Origin: Bacillota bacterium
Lineage (GTDB): Bacteria > Bacillota > Bacilli > Bacillales_B > DSM-18226
Direction of reading: 5' to 3'
DNA: 5,257 nucleotides
Assembly: GCA_021821235.1 (NCBI GenBank)
Contig: JAKACS010000294.1
Span: forward strand, 1 to 5,257
Under the pieces are notes generated by a model. That model did no database searches. It saw only the letters and a program-made list of their open reading frames with translations, and had not been told where the DNA came from. The position numbers and the translations under genes were made by a program. Below are positions 1 through 5,071 of the stretch, piece after piece (position 1 is the first letter of the stretch; every line of letters starts with the position of its first letter).

Positions 1-1
1 T

Positions 2-328
2 GTGACGGCTAATGAAGAATTTTTTAACGGTCATTTTCCGCAATATCCGGTGATGCCCGGGGTATTAATTGTTGAAGCTCTTGCTCAGGTTGGCGCCGTT
101 GCCATATTGATCAAGGAGGAAAATCGCGGGCGGCTTGCTTTTTTTGCCGGAATTGATAGCTGCCGTTTCAAAAAGCAAGTTACCCCTGGCGACCAGCTTC
201 GTCTCGAGGTCGAAATGACGCGTGTCCGCGGTTCAATTGGCAAAGGCAAAGCGGTTGCCACGGTAGACGGCGAGCTTGTTTGCGAAGCGGAAATCACGTT
301 CGCCTTAGGGGATAAGGCCGAAAAATAA
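2..328 (+). CDS. fabZ: 3-hydroxyacyl-ACP dehydratase FabZ, 5' end cut off by the window
   Basis: FabZ dehydrates (3R)-3-hydroxyacyl-ACP to trans-2-enoyl-ACP in the cytosolic type II fatty acid elongation cycle. The visible part shows the hot-dog fold active site: the FNGHFP segment with the catalytic His (visible residue 11), then [14 protein letters not shown] with the catalytic Glu (visible residue 25) on the central helix. The later blocks [11 protein letters not shown] and [14 protein letters not shown] are also typical. The match to B. subtilis FabZ (about 141 residues) suggests that roughly 35-40 N-terminal residues lie upstream. The GTG at position 2 is therefore an internal Val codon, not the start. 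The frame ends in TAA and a terminator follows. The identification is from recall of the family and is very secure. Confidence 0.96.
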   Translation: MTANEEFFNGHFPQYPVMPGVLIVEALAQVGAVAILIKEENRGRLAFFAGIDSCRFKKQVTPGDQLRLEVEMTRVRGSIGKGKAVATVDGELVCEAEITFALGDKAEK

Positions 329-349
329 TAAAATCATCGGATGTAAATC

Positions 350-383
350 GAAACCTTGCTCATGCGCGGGGTTTCTTTTTTTT
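350..383 (+). terminator. Rho-independent terminator after fabZ
   Basis: A 10-bp stem is formed by GAAACCTTGC (350-359) and GCGGGGTTTC (366-375), including two G-U pairs, with a 6-nt loop. It is followed directly by eight T residues (376-383). It lies 22 nt after the fabZ stop codon and should end the fabZ transcript. Confidence 0.9.
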
Positions 384-802
384 GCGGAAAAGTCGGATCC
401 GGTTCGGTTCCGAGTGAGAGTTCAGCATGAAGATATGAATATCCATAAATGGAAATGGAGTGATCAGAACGAACCAGTAAAGTGACAGAATACCTATAAT
501 TGGAAGTTGGGTGAGTTCCAAATTAAGTAAAAACGGATAAATAGATCATTCCCGCGGATAAGTAGTGGAGTTTGGCGGATAAAAGGGGGAATTGCGCGGA
601 TAAGTGGGGAAGTTTGGCGGATAAAAGAGGGAATTGCGCGGATAAGAGAGGAAGTTTGGCGGATAAAAGAGGAAAATCCGCGGATAAGCAGGAATCAAGT
701 TTTGATAAGTGATCAGAACGGTCCAAAAGTAAAACATATACTGGAAATTAATTAGAAATAAGGATAAATGGAACCATCCCCCATCTGAAAGACTCAATTT
801 AG
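384..802. other. Gene-free interval made largely of short degenerate repeats
   Basis: No credible gene is seen between the fabZ terminator and the terminator of the chemoreceptor gene. The interval holds the 21-bp array described separately, and repeated words on both sides of it. AGTGATCAGAACG occurs at 459-471 and 708-720, and ATAAATGGAA at 445-454 and 764-773. Minus-strand open frames of 67 and 89 codons cross the array only because 21 is a multiple of three, so stops are absent in repeated form. Their predicted proteins are simple Leu/Ser/Ala or Tyr/Pro repeats with no ribosome site, so they are not annotated as genes. Confidence 0.75.
534..722. repeat. Tandem array of nine 21-bp units with 42-bp alternation
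   Basis: The word CGGATAA occurs at 534, 555, 576, 597, 618, 639, 660 and 681, exactly 21 bp apart each time. A degenerate ninth copy, TTGATAA, sits in phase at 702. The rest of each unit is purine-rich (G/A runs). Inner units alternate between two endings: AGTTTGG in units 2, 4 and 6, and AATTGCG in units 3 and 5. The higher-order period is therefore 42 bp. The outer units (1, 7, 8 and 9) diverge, as is common at the edges of tandem arrays. The function is unknown. Confidence 0.93.
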
Positions 803-835
803 TAGAAAGGAGCACTCGCGCAGTGCGAGTGCTCC
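803..835 (-). terminator. Terminator of the chemoreceptor gene
   Basis: A perfect 11-bp stem, GGAGCACTCGC (809-819) with GCGAGTGCTCC (825-835), has a 5-nt loop. Read on the minus strand it begins 6 nt after the chemoreceptor stop codon and is followed by TTTCTACT. The T-run is short, so the terminator may be of moderate strength, but the stem is GC-rich and well placed. Confidence 0.75.
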
Positions 836-841
836 AATACT

Positions 842-2533
842 CTATAATTTAAACTGTGAAACGGCGGTTTGCAGTTCATTGGCAAGCTGGGTGAGGCCTT
901 GGGCCGAGGCGGTGACTTCTTCCGTAGTCGCAACCTGTTCTTGGGTAGCGGCGGAGCTGTCTTGATTCGCAAGCAGGCCTTGTTCGGCAATTGCTTTGAC
1001 CTGGCTGATGGTCTCGACAATCAGATGACTTTGGGCCGTTAATTCTTCGACAGCTGAAGAAACTTCTTGAACTTTGCTTGAGACTTCTTCGATGGAGCCG
1101 GAAATATCGCGGAAAGCGAGGTCGGCTTCTTTTGTCGAATGAAGGCCTTTGTCTACGAGCTGGTTTCCGGCATGGACAGCGGCAATAGCCTGATCAGTTT
1201 CCTCTTGGACGAGGCGGATTGTGCGGGCAATTTGATCCGCTGACTGTTTTGATTGAACCGCAAGTTTGCGGACTTCATCGGCGACGACCGCAAATCCTTT
1301 CCCATGCTCGCCGGCGCGGGCTGCTTCAATGGCGGCGTTTAAGGCAAGCAAATTGGTCTGTTCGGCAATATCGGTAATCAGCGCGGCAATTCCGGTGATT
1401 TCTGAAGAACGGCTGCCGAGCATAGCCACAATTTTTGACGTTTGTTCAAACGACACCGTAATGTCGCGCATATGGTCGACCACGGTCTCGACTGATTTTG
1501 CTCCATTGCTGCTTAAATGAGTGGCGTTTTCGGCAGAATGCTGCATTCGTTCGCTCGACTCGGCGATTTGCTGGATGCCTGAAGCCATTTCCTCGACAGA
1601 CGAAGAAACTTCCTCGAATAGATTGAGCTGCTGCTCTGCTCCCGAGGCCGTCTGCTGGACGCTTTGGGCAATTTGTTCGGAGGCGCGGGCATTCTGCTCA
1701 TTGCTTGTCAGCAGCTGCTCACTTGAAGCCGCCACTTTAGCAGCGGAATCAACCACTTTGCCAATCAGCTCTTTCATATGGTGCAAAAGCTCATTCAAGG
1801 AATTCGCCAGGATCCCGATTTCATCTTTATTTTTAACACGAATATCAGGAATAGTTAAATTTCCTTGAGCCAGTTGATTGAGCGAGTGGGAAACGGTTTT
1901 TACCGGACGGGAGATCAAAAAACTGACAACAAGGGCTACGCCAAGACCAACAATGATCGCCACCAAGCTGATGATCAGAATGGTTCTTAATGTTGTGCTG
2001 GTACTTTGATCTACCACCTCATGATCCGACTCCATTTCTTGAGTCTTGTACTTCACAAATGCTTCCACTTTTGCTTGAAAGTTGTCTCCTGCACTTTTGG
2101 CTGTTGTAGTGGCGAGTGTTATGTATCCTTCCGTATCACCTTGATTTTTTAGTTCTACCTCTCGATTAATGACTTGTAAAAATTGATTTTGCGCCTTTCT
2201 TAACTCTTCCAGCAGTTGTTTTCCTTTTGCGGTATCTTCGGCTTTCTCCATGGCTTCAAGCGGCTTCGTAAATTTGGAAAAAGCAATTTGATAATCCGTT
2301 ACAGAATCGGAATTATTTGATAAAAGATAAGCGCTGACAGAATTCGATTGCTTAAACAATTCTGCTTTGTAACTTTGGATCATGTTTACTTGCGCGGCAT
2401 CAACATCCAGTATTTTCGTATACATCTTTTCAATACGAGCGATTTCATAGTTGGCAATTGCCACAATACTGACAAGCAGCAACAATACCGCCACAAACCC
2501 GCCGATTAATTTTTTGCGAATCGTAAACGTCAT
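842..2533 (-). CDS. Methyl-accepting chemotaxis protein (transmembrane chemoreceptor)
   Basis: This is a complete 563-residue receptor that would sense a ligand outside the membrane and control CheA through CheW. A short basic N-terminus leads into TM1 (about residues 10-28). An extracytoplasmic helical region of about 155 residues follows, of 4-helix-bundle type by its length and Lys/Glu/Gln-rich helices. TM2 covers about 184-206, and a HAMP domain about 207-260 ([18 protein letters not shown]...[13 protein letters not shown]). The long coiled-coil signalling domain has its hairpin tip at 391-411, containing [19 protein letters not shown], the most conserved receptor motif. Gln/Glu-rich stretches near 298-316 and 528-541 are likely methylation helices. 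No C-terminal CheR-tethering pentapeptide is present. The ATG is supported by AAAGGAG 7 nt upstream. No convincing SigA or SigD promoter was found. The ligand cannot be told. No che gene is adjacent. Confidence 0.95.
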   Translation of the reverse strand: MTFTIRKKLIGGFVAVLLLLVSIVAIANYEIARIEKMYTKILDVDAAQVNMIQSYKAELFKQSNSVSAYLLSNNSDSVTDYQIAFSKFTKPLEAMEKAEDTAKGKQLLEELRKAQNQFLQVINREVELKNQGDTEGYITLATTTAKSAGDNFQAKVEAFVKYKTQEMESDHEVVDQSTSTTLRTILIISLVAIIVGLGVALVVSFLISRPVKTVSHSLNQLAQGNLTIPDIRVKNKDEIGILANSLNELLHHMKELIGKVVDSAAKVAASSEQLLTSNEQNARASEQIAQSVQQTASGAEQQLNLFEEVSSSVEEMASGIQQIAESSERMQHSAENATHLSSNGAKSVETVVDHMRDITVSFEQTSKIVAMLGSRSSEITGIAALITDIAEQTNLLALNAAIEAARAGEHGKGFAVVADEVRKLAVQSKQSADQIARTIRLVQEETDQAIAAVHAGNQLVDKGLHSTKEADLAFRDISGSIEEVSSKVQEVSSAVEELTAQSHLIVETISQVKAIAEQGLLANQDSSAATQEQVATTEEVTASAQGLTQLANELQTAVSQFKL

Positions 2534-2603
2534 CGTGTAACTCCTTTCATTTATAATAAGTTCATTTTACACTGAATTTGTCGAAGATTGTGCAATTTTC
2601 TTG

Positions 2604-2634
2604 AAAAAAAACCAGCCCCTTGTTAACGGACTGG
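2604..2634 (-). terminator. Terminator between ywpF and the chemoreceptor gene
   Basis: Read on the minus strand, CCAGTCC and GGGCTGG form a 7-bp stem (arms 2628-2634 and 2612-2618, one G-T pair) with a 9-nt loop. A C at 2619 could extend the stacking. The stem is followed by a run of eight T (2611-2604 on plus coordinates). It begins 7 nt after the ywpF stop and separates ywpF transcription from the downstream chemoreceptor gene. Confidence 0.85.
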
Positions 2635-2641
2635 CCTCGAT

Positions 2642-3061
2642 CTATTTAATGCGCGGCTTCCTTTTCATCTTGTCTTTGAATTCGTTGAGTAATGCGTTCC
2701 CGGTAAAGCCTTTTTGCAACAGGCTGTCGAGCAGAAGTTCCGAGTAATCTCGCCGTGTCCGGCGCAAATGGCCCTCGAGCAGAACGCTGATATGGTCGTT
2801 AAATTGATTAAGGGTAACAACTTTTGTTTGGAAAAAAGCAGGATCATTGTCTTTTTTCGTGATGATCACTTGCACAATAATCTCTTTTTCGGCCTCATAA
2901 ATTTTTTTGAAAAAATCGTAAAGCGGGGCAGCACTATAAGCTTCAAGCAGCCATGTTGAATGTTCATCTTCTTTATTAATAATCAATCCGTCGGTTAATG
3001 GCACGCTAACGGCCTCATCCCCATCCATTACTTCTAATGAAATTAGTTTAAAGCTTTTCAT
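2642..3061 (-). CDS. ywpF: YwpF-family protein
   Basis: This is a 139-residue protein, close in length to B. subtilis YwpF (about 136 residues). It opens with MKSFKLISLEV, resembling the B. subtilis start as recalled, and has the GLIINKEDEHSTWLLEA block at residues 25-41. The N-terminal two thirds alternate short hydrophobic strands and charged turns. The C-terminus is helical and very basic (KDKMKRKPRIK). No signal peptide or membrane segment is seen, so it is probably cytoplasmic. Its place next to ssb and near fabZ matches the B. subtilis order. The role of the family is not well established and none is claimed here. The ATG is fixed by an in-frame TAA immediately upstream, but the only Shine-Dalgarno sequence lies unusually far away (15 nt). 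Confidence 0.85.
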   Translation of the reverse strand: MKSFKLISLEVMDGDEAVSVPLTDGLIINKEDEHSTWLLEAYSAAPLYDFFKKIYEAEKEIIVQVIITKKDNDPAFFQTKVVTLNQFNDHISVLLEGHLRRTRRDYSELLLDSLLQKGFTGNALLNEFKDKMKRKPRIK

Positions 3062-3076
3062 TTACAAAACTTCACA

Positions 3077-3084
3077 CTCCTTCC
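3077..3084 (-). promoter_or_regulatory. Distant ribosome-binding site of ywpF
   Basis: On the minus strand GGAAGGAG ends 15 nt before the ywpF ATG, against the usual 5-9 nt. At an ideal 9-nt distance from it lies TTG, followed at once by TAA and then by the ywpF ATG. The annotated start is still preferred because the family begins there and the frame is closed upstream. Confidence 0.6.
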
Positions 3085-3091
3085 CCAGCTG

Positions 3092-3119
3092 TTCGGAATT
3101 TACATGGTCAAATTCCGAA
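3092..3119. promoter_or_regulatory. Perfect 10-bp inverted repeat in the ywpF leader
   Basis: TTCGGAATTT (3092-3101) and AAATTCCGAA (3110-3119) are perfect reverse complements separated by 8 nt. The repeat lies just upstream of the ywpF Shine-Dalgarno sequence, inside the inferred transcript leader. There is no T-run, so it is not a simple terminator. It could be a protein operator or an RNA hairpin that affects translation or stability. The sequence does not decide between these. Confidence 0.7.
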
Positions 3120-3180
3120 ACACCTCATTTCGACAAGAGTTGTTCGTGAACACGGAAACTGTTGGAAATTCTTTATCCCG

Positions 3181-3189
3181 ATTATACCA
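3181..3189 (-). promoter_or_regulatory. Extended -10 SigA promoter for ywpF
   Basis: On the minus strand TGGTATAAT matches the extended -10 form (TGnTATAAT) perfectly. No good -35 is found at 16-18 bp, and the nearby TTGACT is only 11 bp upstream, too close to serve. Transcription would begin near 3174 and give a leader of about 113 nt before the ywpF ATG. Confidence 0.55.
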
Positions 3190-3339
3190 TAATGAGCAGT
3201 CAAAGCCATTGTCGAAAAATATTTATGAATGATGACAAAATCAGTCAATTATCTGCAGGATTTAATTAAAAACAAAAGTTCAGCATAGGGTTTGCCAATT
3301 TTCGCAGCTAGAGAGGAGTGATAATGATTTTTTGCCATT

Positions 3340-3369
3340 TTTACAAGTGAAATGGATTGGCGCTATGAT
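3340..3369 (+). promoter_or_regulatory. SigA-type promoter for ssb
   Basis: TTTACA (3340-3345, five of six matches to TTGACA) and TATGAT (3364-3369, five of six to TATAAT) are separated by 18 bp. They lie about 30 bp upstream of the ssb start. Competence control through ComK is known for B. subtilis ssbB, but no convincing pair of ComK boxes (AAAA-N5-TTTT) was seen here. Confidence 0.6.
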
Positions 3370-3398
3370 AAGGGCATCAAAGCGAAAGGAGGTATGAG

Positions 3399-4019
3399 AT
3401 GATCAATCAAGTGACACTTGTGGGAAGGCTGACGCGCAATCCGGAATTGAAGGTGACCACAGAAGGGACACCGGTTACCAATGTGACCCTTGCTGTCAGC
3501 CGCCATTATCGCAACCAAAATGGCGAAGTTGATGCGGACTTTGTGCAATGCACCCTCTGGCGCAGAGCCGCTGAAAACACGGCGGCCTATTGCCGAAAAG
3601 GGTCGGTTCTTGGGATTACTGGGAGAATTCAAACCCGTCATTATGATAATCATGAAGGAAAAAGAGTGTACATTACGGAAGTTGTTGCCGAAAATGTCAG
3701 CTTTCTAAGCAATAAACCACATGCTGAACCAGCATCCCAGGCGAGAGGCAACCAATCAACATCCGCAGGATCATTGTCGGGAACAGGAAGCAGGCAAGCA
3801 TCTTCCGGTTCGGGATCAGAGGTGAGAAGCAATCCGCCATATCCCGGTTCGACTTCAGGAACAGGAAGCAATCCGCCATTTTCTGGTTCGGAGCCGGATT
3901 CACGGAGCAGTGGGTCATTTGCTGCACCAGCATCGGGAGGTCAAGATAGTCATTCAGCTGCTGGTTCGAACTTACCTGCACCAGCAAATAGTCGGGAGGG
4001 TTTGCCGCTTGGAATGTAA
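3399..4019 (+). CDS. ssbB: Single-stranded DNA-binding protein, SsbB-like position, with long repetitive tail
   Basis: This 206-residue protein binds single-stranded DNA during replication, repair or transformation. The OB fold covers about residues 1-104: INQVTLVGRLTRNPEL at the start, VNNVTLAVSR-like strand at 26-35, DFVQCTLW with the aromatic residues F48 and W54, and GRIQTRHYDN at 75-84. The start is supported by AAAGGAGGT 5 nt upstream. Residues 105-206 are a disordered Ser/Gly/Pro tail with 13-residue periodicity. It ends in GLPLGM instead of the acidic DDDLPF-type tip that recruits partner proteins. B. subtilis SsbB is only about 113 residues and also lacks the tip, while SsbA is longer and has it. 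The name ssbB rests on position next to ywpF and on the missing tip, and paralogy is not proven by this window. The stop overlaps the next ORF. Confidence 0.9.
   Translation: MINQVTLVGRLTRNPELKVTTEGTPVTNVTLAVSRHYRNQNGEVDADFVQCTLWRRAAENTAAYCRKGSVLGITGRIQTRHYDNHEGKRVYITEVVAENVSFLSNKPHAEPASQARGNQSTSAGSLSGTGSRQASSGSGSEVRSNPPYPGSTSGTGSNPPFSGSEPDSRSSGSFAAPASGGQDSHSAAGSNLPAPANSREGLPLGM
3780..3896 (+). repeat. 39-bp repeats inside the ssb tail
   Basis: GGAACAGGAAGCA occurs at 3780-3792 and 3858-3870, exactly 78 bp apart. GAAGCAATCCGCCAT occurs at 3826-3840 and 3865-3879, 39 bp apart. Both fit a 39-bp (13-codon) unit starting at 3780, 3819 and 3858, with decay toward the edges. It encodes variants of a Gly-Ser-Asn-Pro-Pro-containing unit (residues 128-166) and keeps the reading frame, so the tail probably grew by in-frame duplication. 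Confidence 0.8.
3994..4000 (+). promoter_or_regulatory. Internal ribosome-binding site within the end of ssb
   Basis: GGGAGGG contains GGAGG (3995-3999), which lies 9 nt before a TTG at 4009. The site sits in the last codons of ssb, so ribosomes finishing ssb could restart on the next frame. It decides the start proposed for the small coiled-coil ORF. Confidence 0.55.
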
Positions 4020-4212
4020 TCGAAACGCTGCCGCCAGTTTGGAACAACTTTTGGAAAGCCTGATTAAAATGGTAGGAAAATCAAATCAAAACATTGCACA
4101 ATTGCAGCAGCGCATCAGTCAGCTCGAACGGTTGTTAATGGAGCAGCGGGAACCACGAAACAGCCATCTCCAGCTCATATCCTACCCAGCTGTACAAAGG
4201 AAAAAACTATAG
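4009..4212 (+). CDS. Small coiled-coil protein overlapping the end of ssb
   Basis: I do not recognise a family. From TTG at 4009 the frame gives 67 residues and overlaps the ssb coding region by 11 nt. The central part (about residues 11-46) is a strong amphipathic helix or coiled coil. It includes SLEQLLESLIKMVG and, after a KSNQ break, NIAQLQQRISQLERLL with Ile/Leu at heptad-like a/d spacing. This pattern suggests a helical hairpin or an oligomerisation module. The C-terminus is short and basic (QRKKL). No membrane segment or signal is seen. The same frame is open back to an ATG at 3910 inside ssb, but that start lacks a comparable ribosome site. The ORF shares the ssb transcript and terminator, so coupled translation is likely. 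A role with SSB is only inferred from position. Confidence 0.6.
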   Translation: MECNRNAAASLEQLLESLIKMVGKSNQNIAQLQQRISQLERLLMEQREPRNSHLQLISYPAVQRKKL

Positions 4213-4283
4213 GCATCGCCTTACTTCATGAGAATCCCGCCTTAGAAAGATTCAATCGCTTCCCCGCAAATACCTCCCTTTTT

Positions 4284-4313
4284 ACTCCGGCGCCGCACAC
4301 GCCGGAGTTTTTT
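4284..4313 (+). terminator. Terminator of the ssb operon
   Basis: ACTCCGGCG (4284-4292) and CGCCGGAGT (4300-4308) form a perfect 9-bp GC-rich stem with a 7-nt loop, followed by six T (4308-4313). It lies about 70 nt after the small coiled-coil ORF. Both ssb and that ORF are thus on one transcript. Confidence 0.92.
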
Positions 4314-4430
4314 GCCGTCAGTAGATCCCTTTTGTAGCCGCACTGCAGTATTCTGATGTCTTGGTGAAAGACTGTAACAATTTACTTTTGCCGCCAACAG
4401 TCAGCAAGGTTTTTCCCTTGGGTTTCTTAA

Positions 4431-4841
4431 CTACATCAACTTGTACTTGTGCTGAAGCTTGACGGCTGCATTCAATACTTCGAGAAAAAATCCTCTCCGT
4501 TTTTGCCCCATAAAGTAGAGCTCCAATAAAATCTTCTTTAACTCTGGCTCATCGCTAATCAATTGCATGATCAGCTCGAGCTCCTTATCGTTTGCAGCTT
4601 CTTTCAAGATGTAGCCGGGTCTGTCAGGGTCTGGCAGAAGACTGTCGAGCTCCGCGACTAAGTACTCTTTGTCAACTTGATAGATTTCTGCAAATTGAAT
4701 AATGGTTTGATAGGTGGGAAGGCTTTTTCCCGTTTCATAGCGGCTGATCGTGGAACGGTCAATTTTCATCAGATCCGATACATGCTGTTGCGACCAGTTC
4801 TTCCCCTCACGTAATTCTTTTAATTTATCAGATAATGCCAT
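4431..4841 (-). CDS. XRE-family helix-turn-helix transcriptional regulator
   Basis: This is a 136-residue DNA-binding protein. Residues 4-62 form the Cro/CI-type HTH domain: LSDKLKELREGKNWSQQHVSDLMKI (with WSQQ opening helix 2), the recognition region DRSTISRYETGKSLP (28-42), and TIIQFAEIYQVDKEYL closing the fold. The remaining 70 residues are a helical extension without a recognised ligand or enzymatic motif (EPELKKILLELYFMGQKRRGFF), perhaps for dimerisation. I chose the ATG at 4841 because GGCGGTG lies 8 nt upstream. A GTG at 4850 in the same frame has no ribosome site of its own. It is transcribed away from the ORF at 5072, and local repressors commonly act on such a shared intergenic region. 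No clear promoter was found for it, and downstream only weak hairpins (4370-4402 and 4405-4420) without good T-runs. Confidence 0.9.
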   Translation of the reverse strand: MALSDKLKELREGKNWSQQHVSDLMKIDRSTISRYETGKSLPTYQTIIQFAEIYQVDKEYLVAELDSLLPDPDRPGYILKEAANDKELELIMQLISDEPELKKILLELYFMGQKRRGFFLEVLNAAVKLQHKYKLM

Positions 4842-4917
4842 TTTTTTCACCGCCGTTAGAAATCGTTGCTTTTAACTTAACGGGAAAAAGCAGCCTTTAG
4901 CCCAAATGTGGAGAAAA

Positions 4918-4946
4918 TGCACAATTTTTGATGATGGAATTGCGCA
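4918..4946. promoter_or_regulatory. Imperfect inverted repeat, possible operator
   Basis: TGCACAATT (4918-4926) and AATTGCGCA (4938-4946) are reverse complements with one mismatch, separated by 11 bp. The half-site centres are therefore 20 bp apart, about two helical turns. The repeat lies between the divergent regulator gene and the ORF at 5072. That would suit binding by a dimeric regulator such as the adjacent XRE protein, but this is inference. Confidence 0.4.
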
Positions 4947-4996
4947 CAGAGGTAGTGAAAACCTTGCCAGTAAAGGAAATCCAGAAATGTATCTCA

Positions 4997-5025
4997 GGAG
5001 GAAAAATGAAAAAAAGGTCGAATAG
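4997..5025 (+). promoter_or_regulatory. Candidate SigH promoter upstream of the ORF at 5072
   Basis: GGAGGAAAA (4997-5005) fits the -35 consensus RNAGGAWWW at every position. After 11 bp, GTCGAATAG (5017-5025) fits the -10 consensus RNNGAATWW at eight of nine positions. The spacing AGGA-N17-GAAT is the same as I recall for the spoVG promoter. A start near 5031 would precede the ribosome site at 5056-5060. The -35 can also be read as a Shine-Dalgarno sequence before a 14-codon frame (5006-5050), so the two readings compete. Confidence 0.5.
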
Positions 5026-5071
5026 TATCTATAAATGTAAACAAATGTAAGATTCGGAGGTTCTTTATGCA

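Noticed and set aside
534..687. TTATCCG on the minus strand of each unit as DnaA boxes (TTATCCACA)
   Set aside because: Only the first six bases fit the 9-mer. The remaining positions are G/C and vary, so neither a DnaA cluster nor an origin is supported.
534..722. CRISPR array
   Set aside because: The units are contiguous with no unique spacers of constant length, and no cas genes are present.
523..815. Minus-strand open frames of 67 and 89 codons across the repeat array
   Set aside because: They exist because a 21-bp repeat keeps all frames open. The products are simple repeats, no ribosome site is present, and the longer one starts inside the chemoreceptor terminator.
1266..1868. Plus-strand frames of 84 and 115 codons within the chemoreceptor gene
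   Set aside because: They are antisense shadows of the conserved signalling domain, rich in Ser/Ala/Cys, with no start signals.
3141..3152. TGTTC-GT-GAACA as a LexA/SOS box near ywpF and ssb
   Set aside because: The half-sites are in the opposite arrangement to the Bacillus SOS box (GAAC-N4-GTTC), so it does not fit.
3268..3345. ComK boxes upstream of ssb
   Set aside because: Only one weak match (ATAA-N5-TTTT near 3321) was found and no second box at the known spacings, so competence control is not shown by the sequence.
3324..3350. 8-codon frame with a GAGAGGAG site upstream of ssb
   Set aside because: It overlaps the -35 of the best ssb promoter, so it would not be on that transcript. 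It is too short to support without other evidence.
4370..4420. Hairpins after the XRE gene as its terminator
   Set aside because: The stems are only 5-6 bp and no proper T-run follows on the minus strand, so the support is too weak to annotate.
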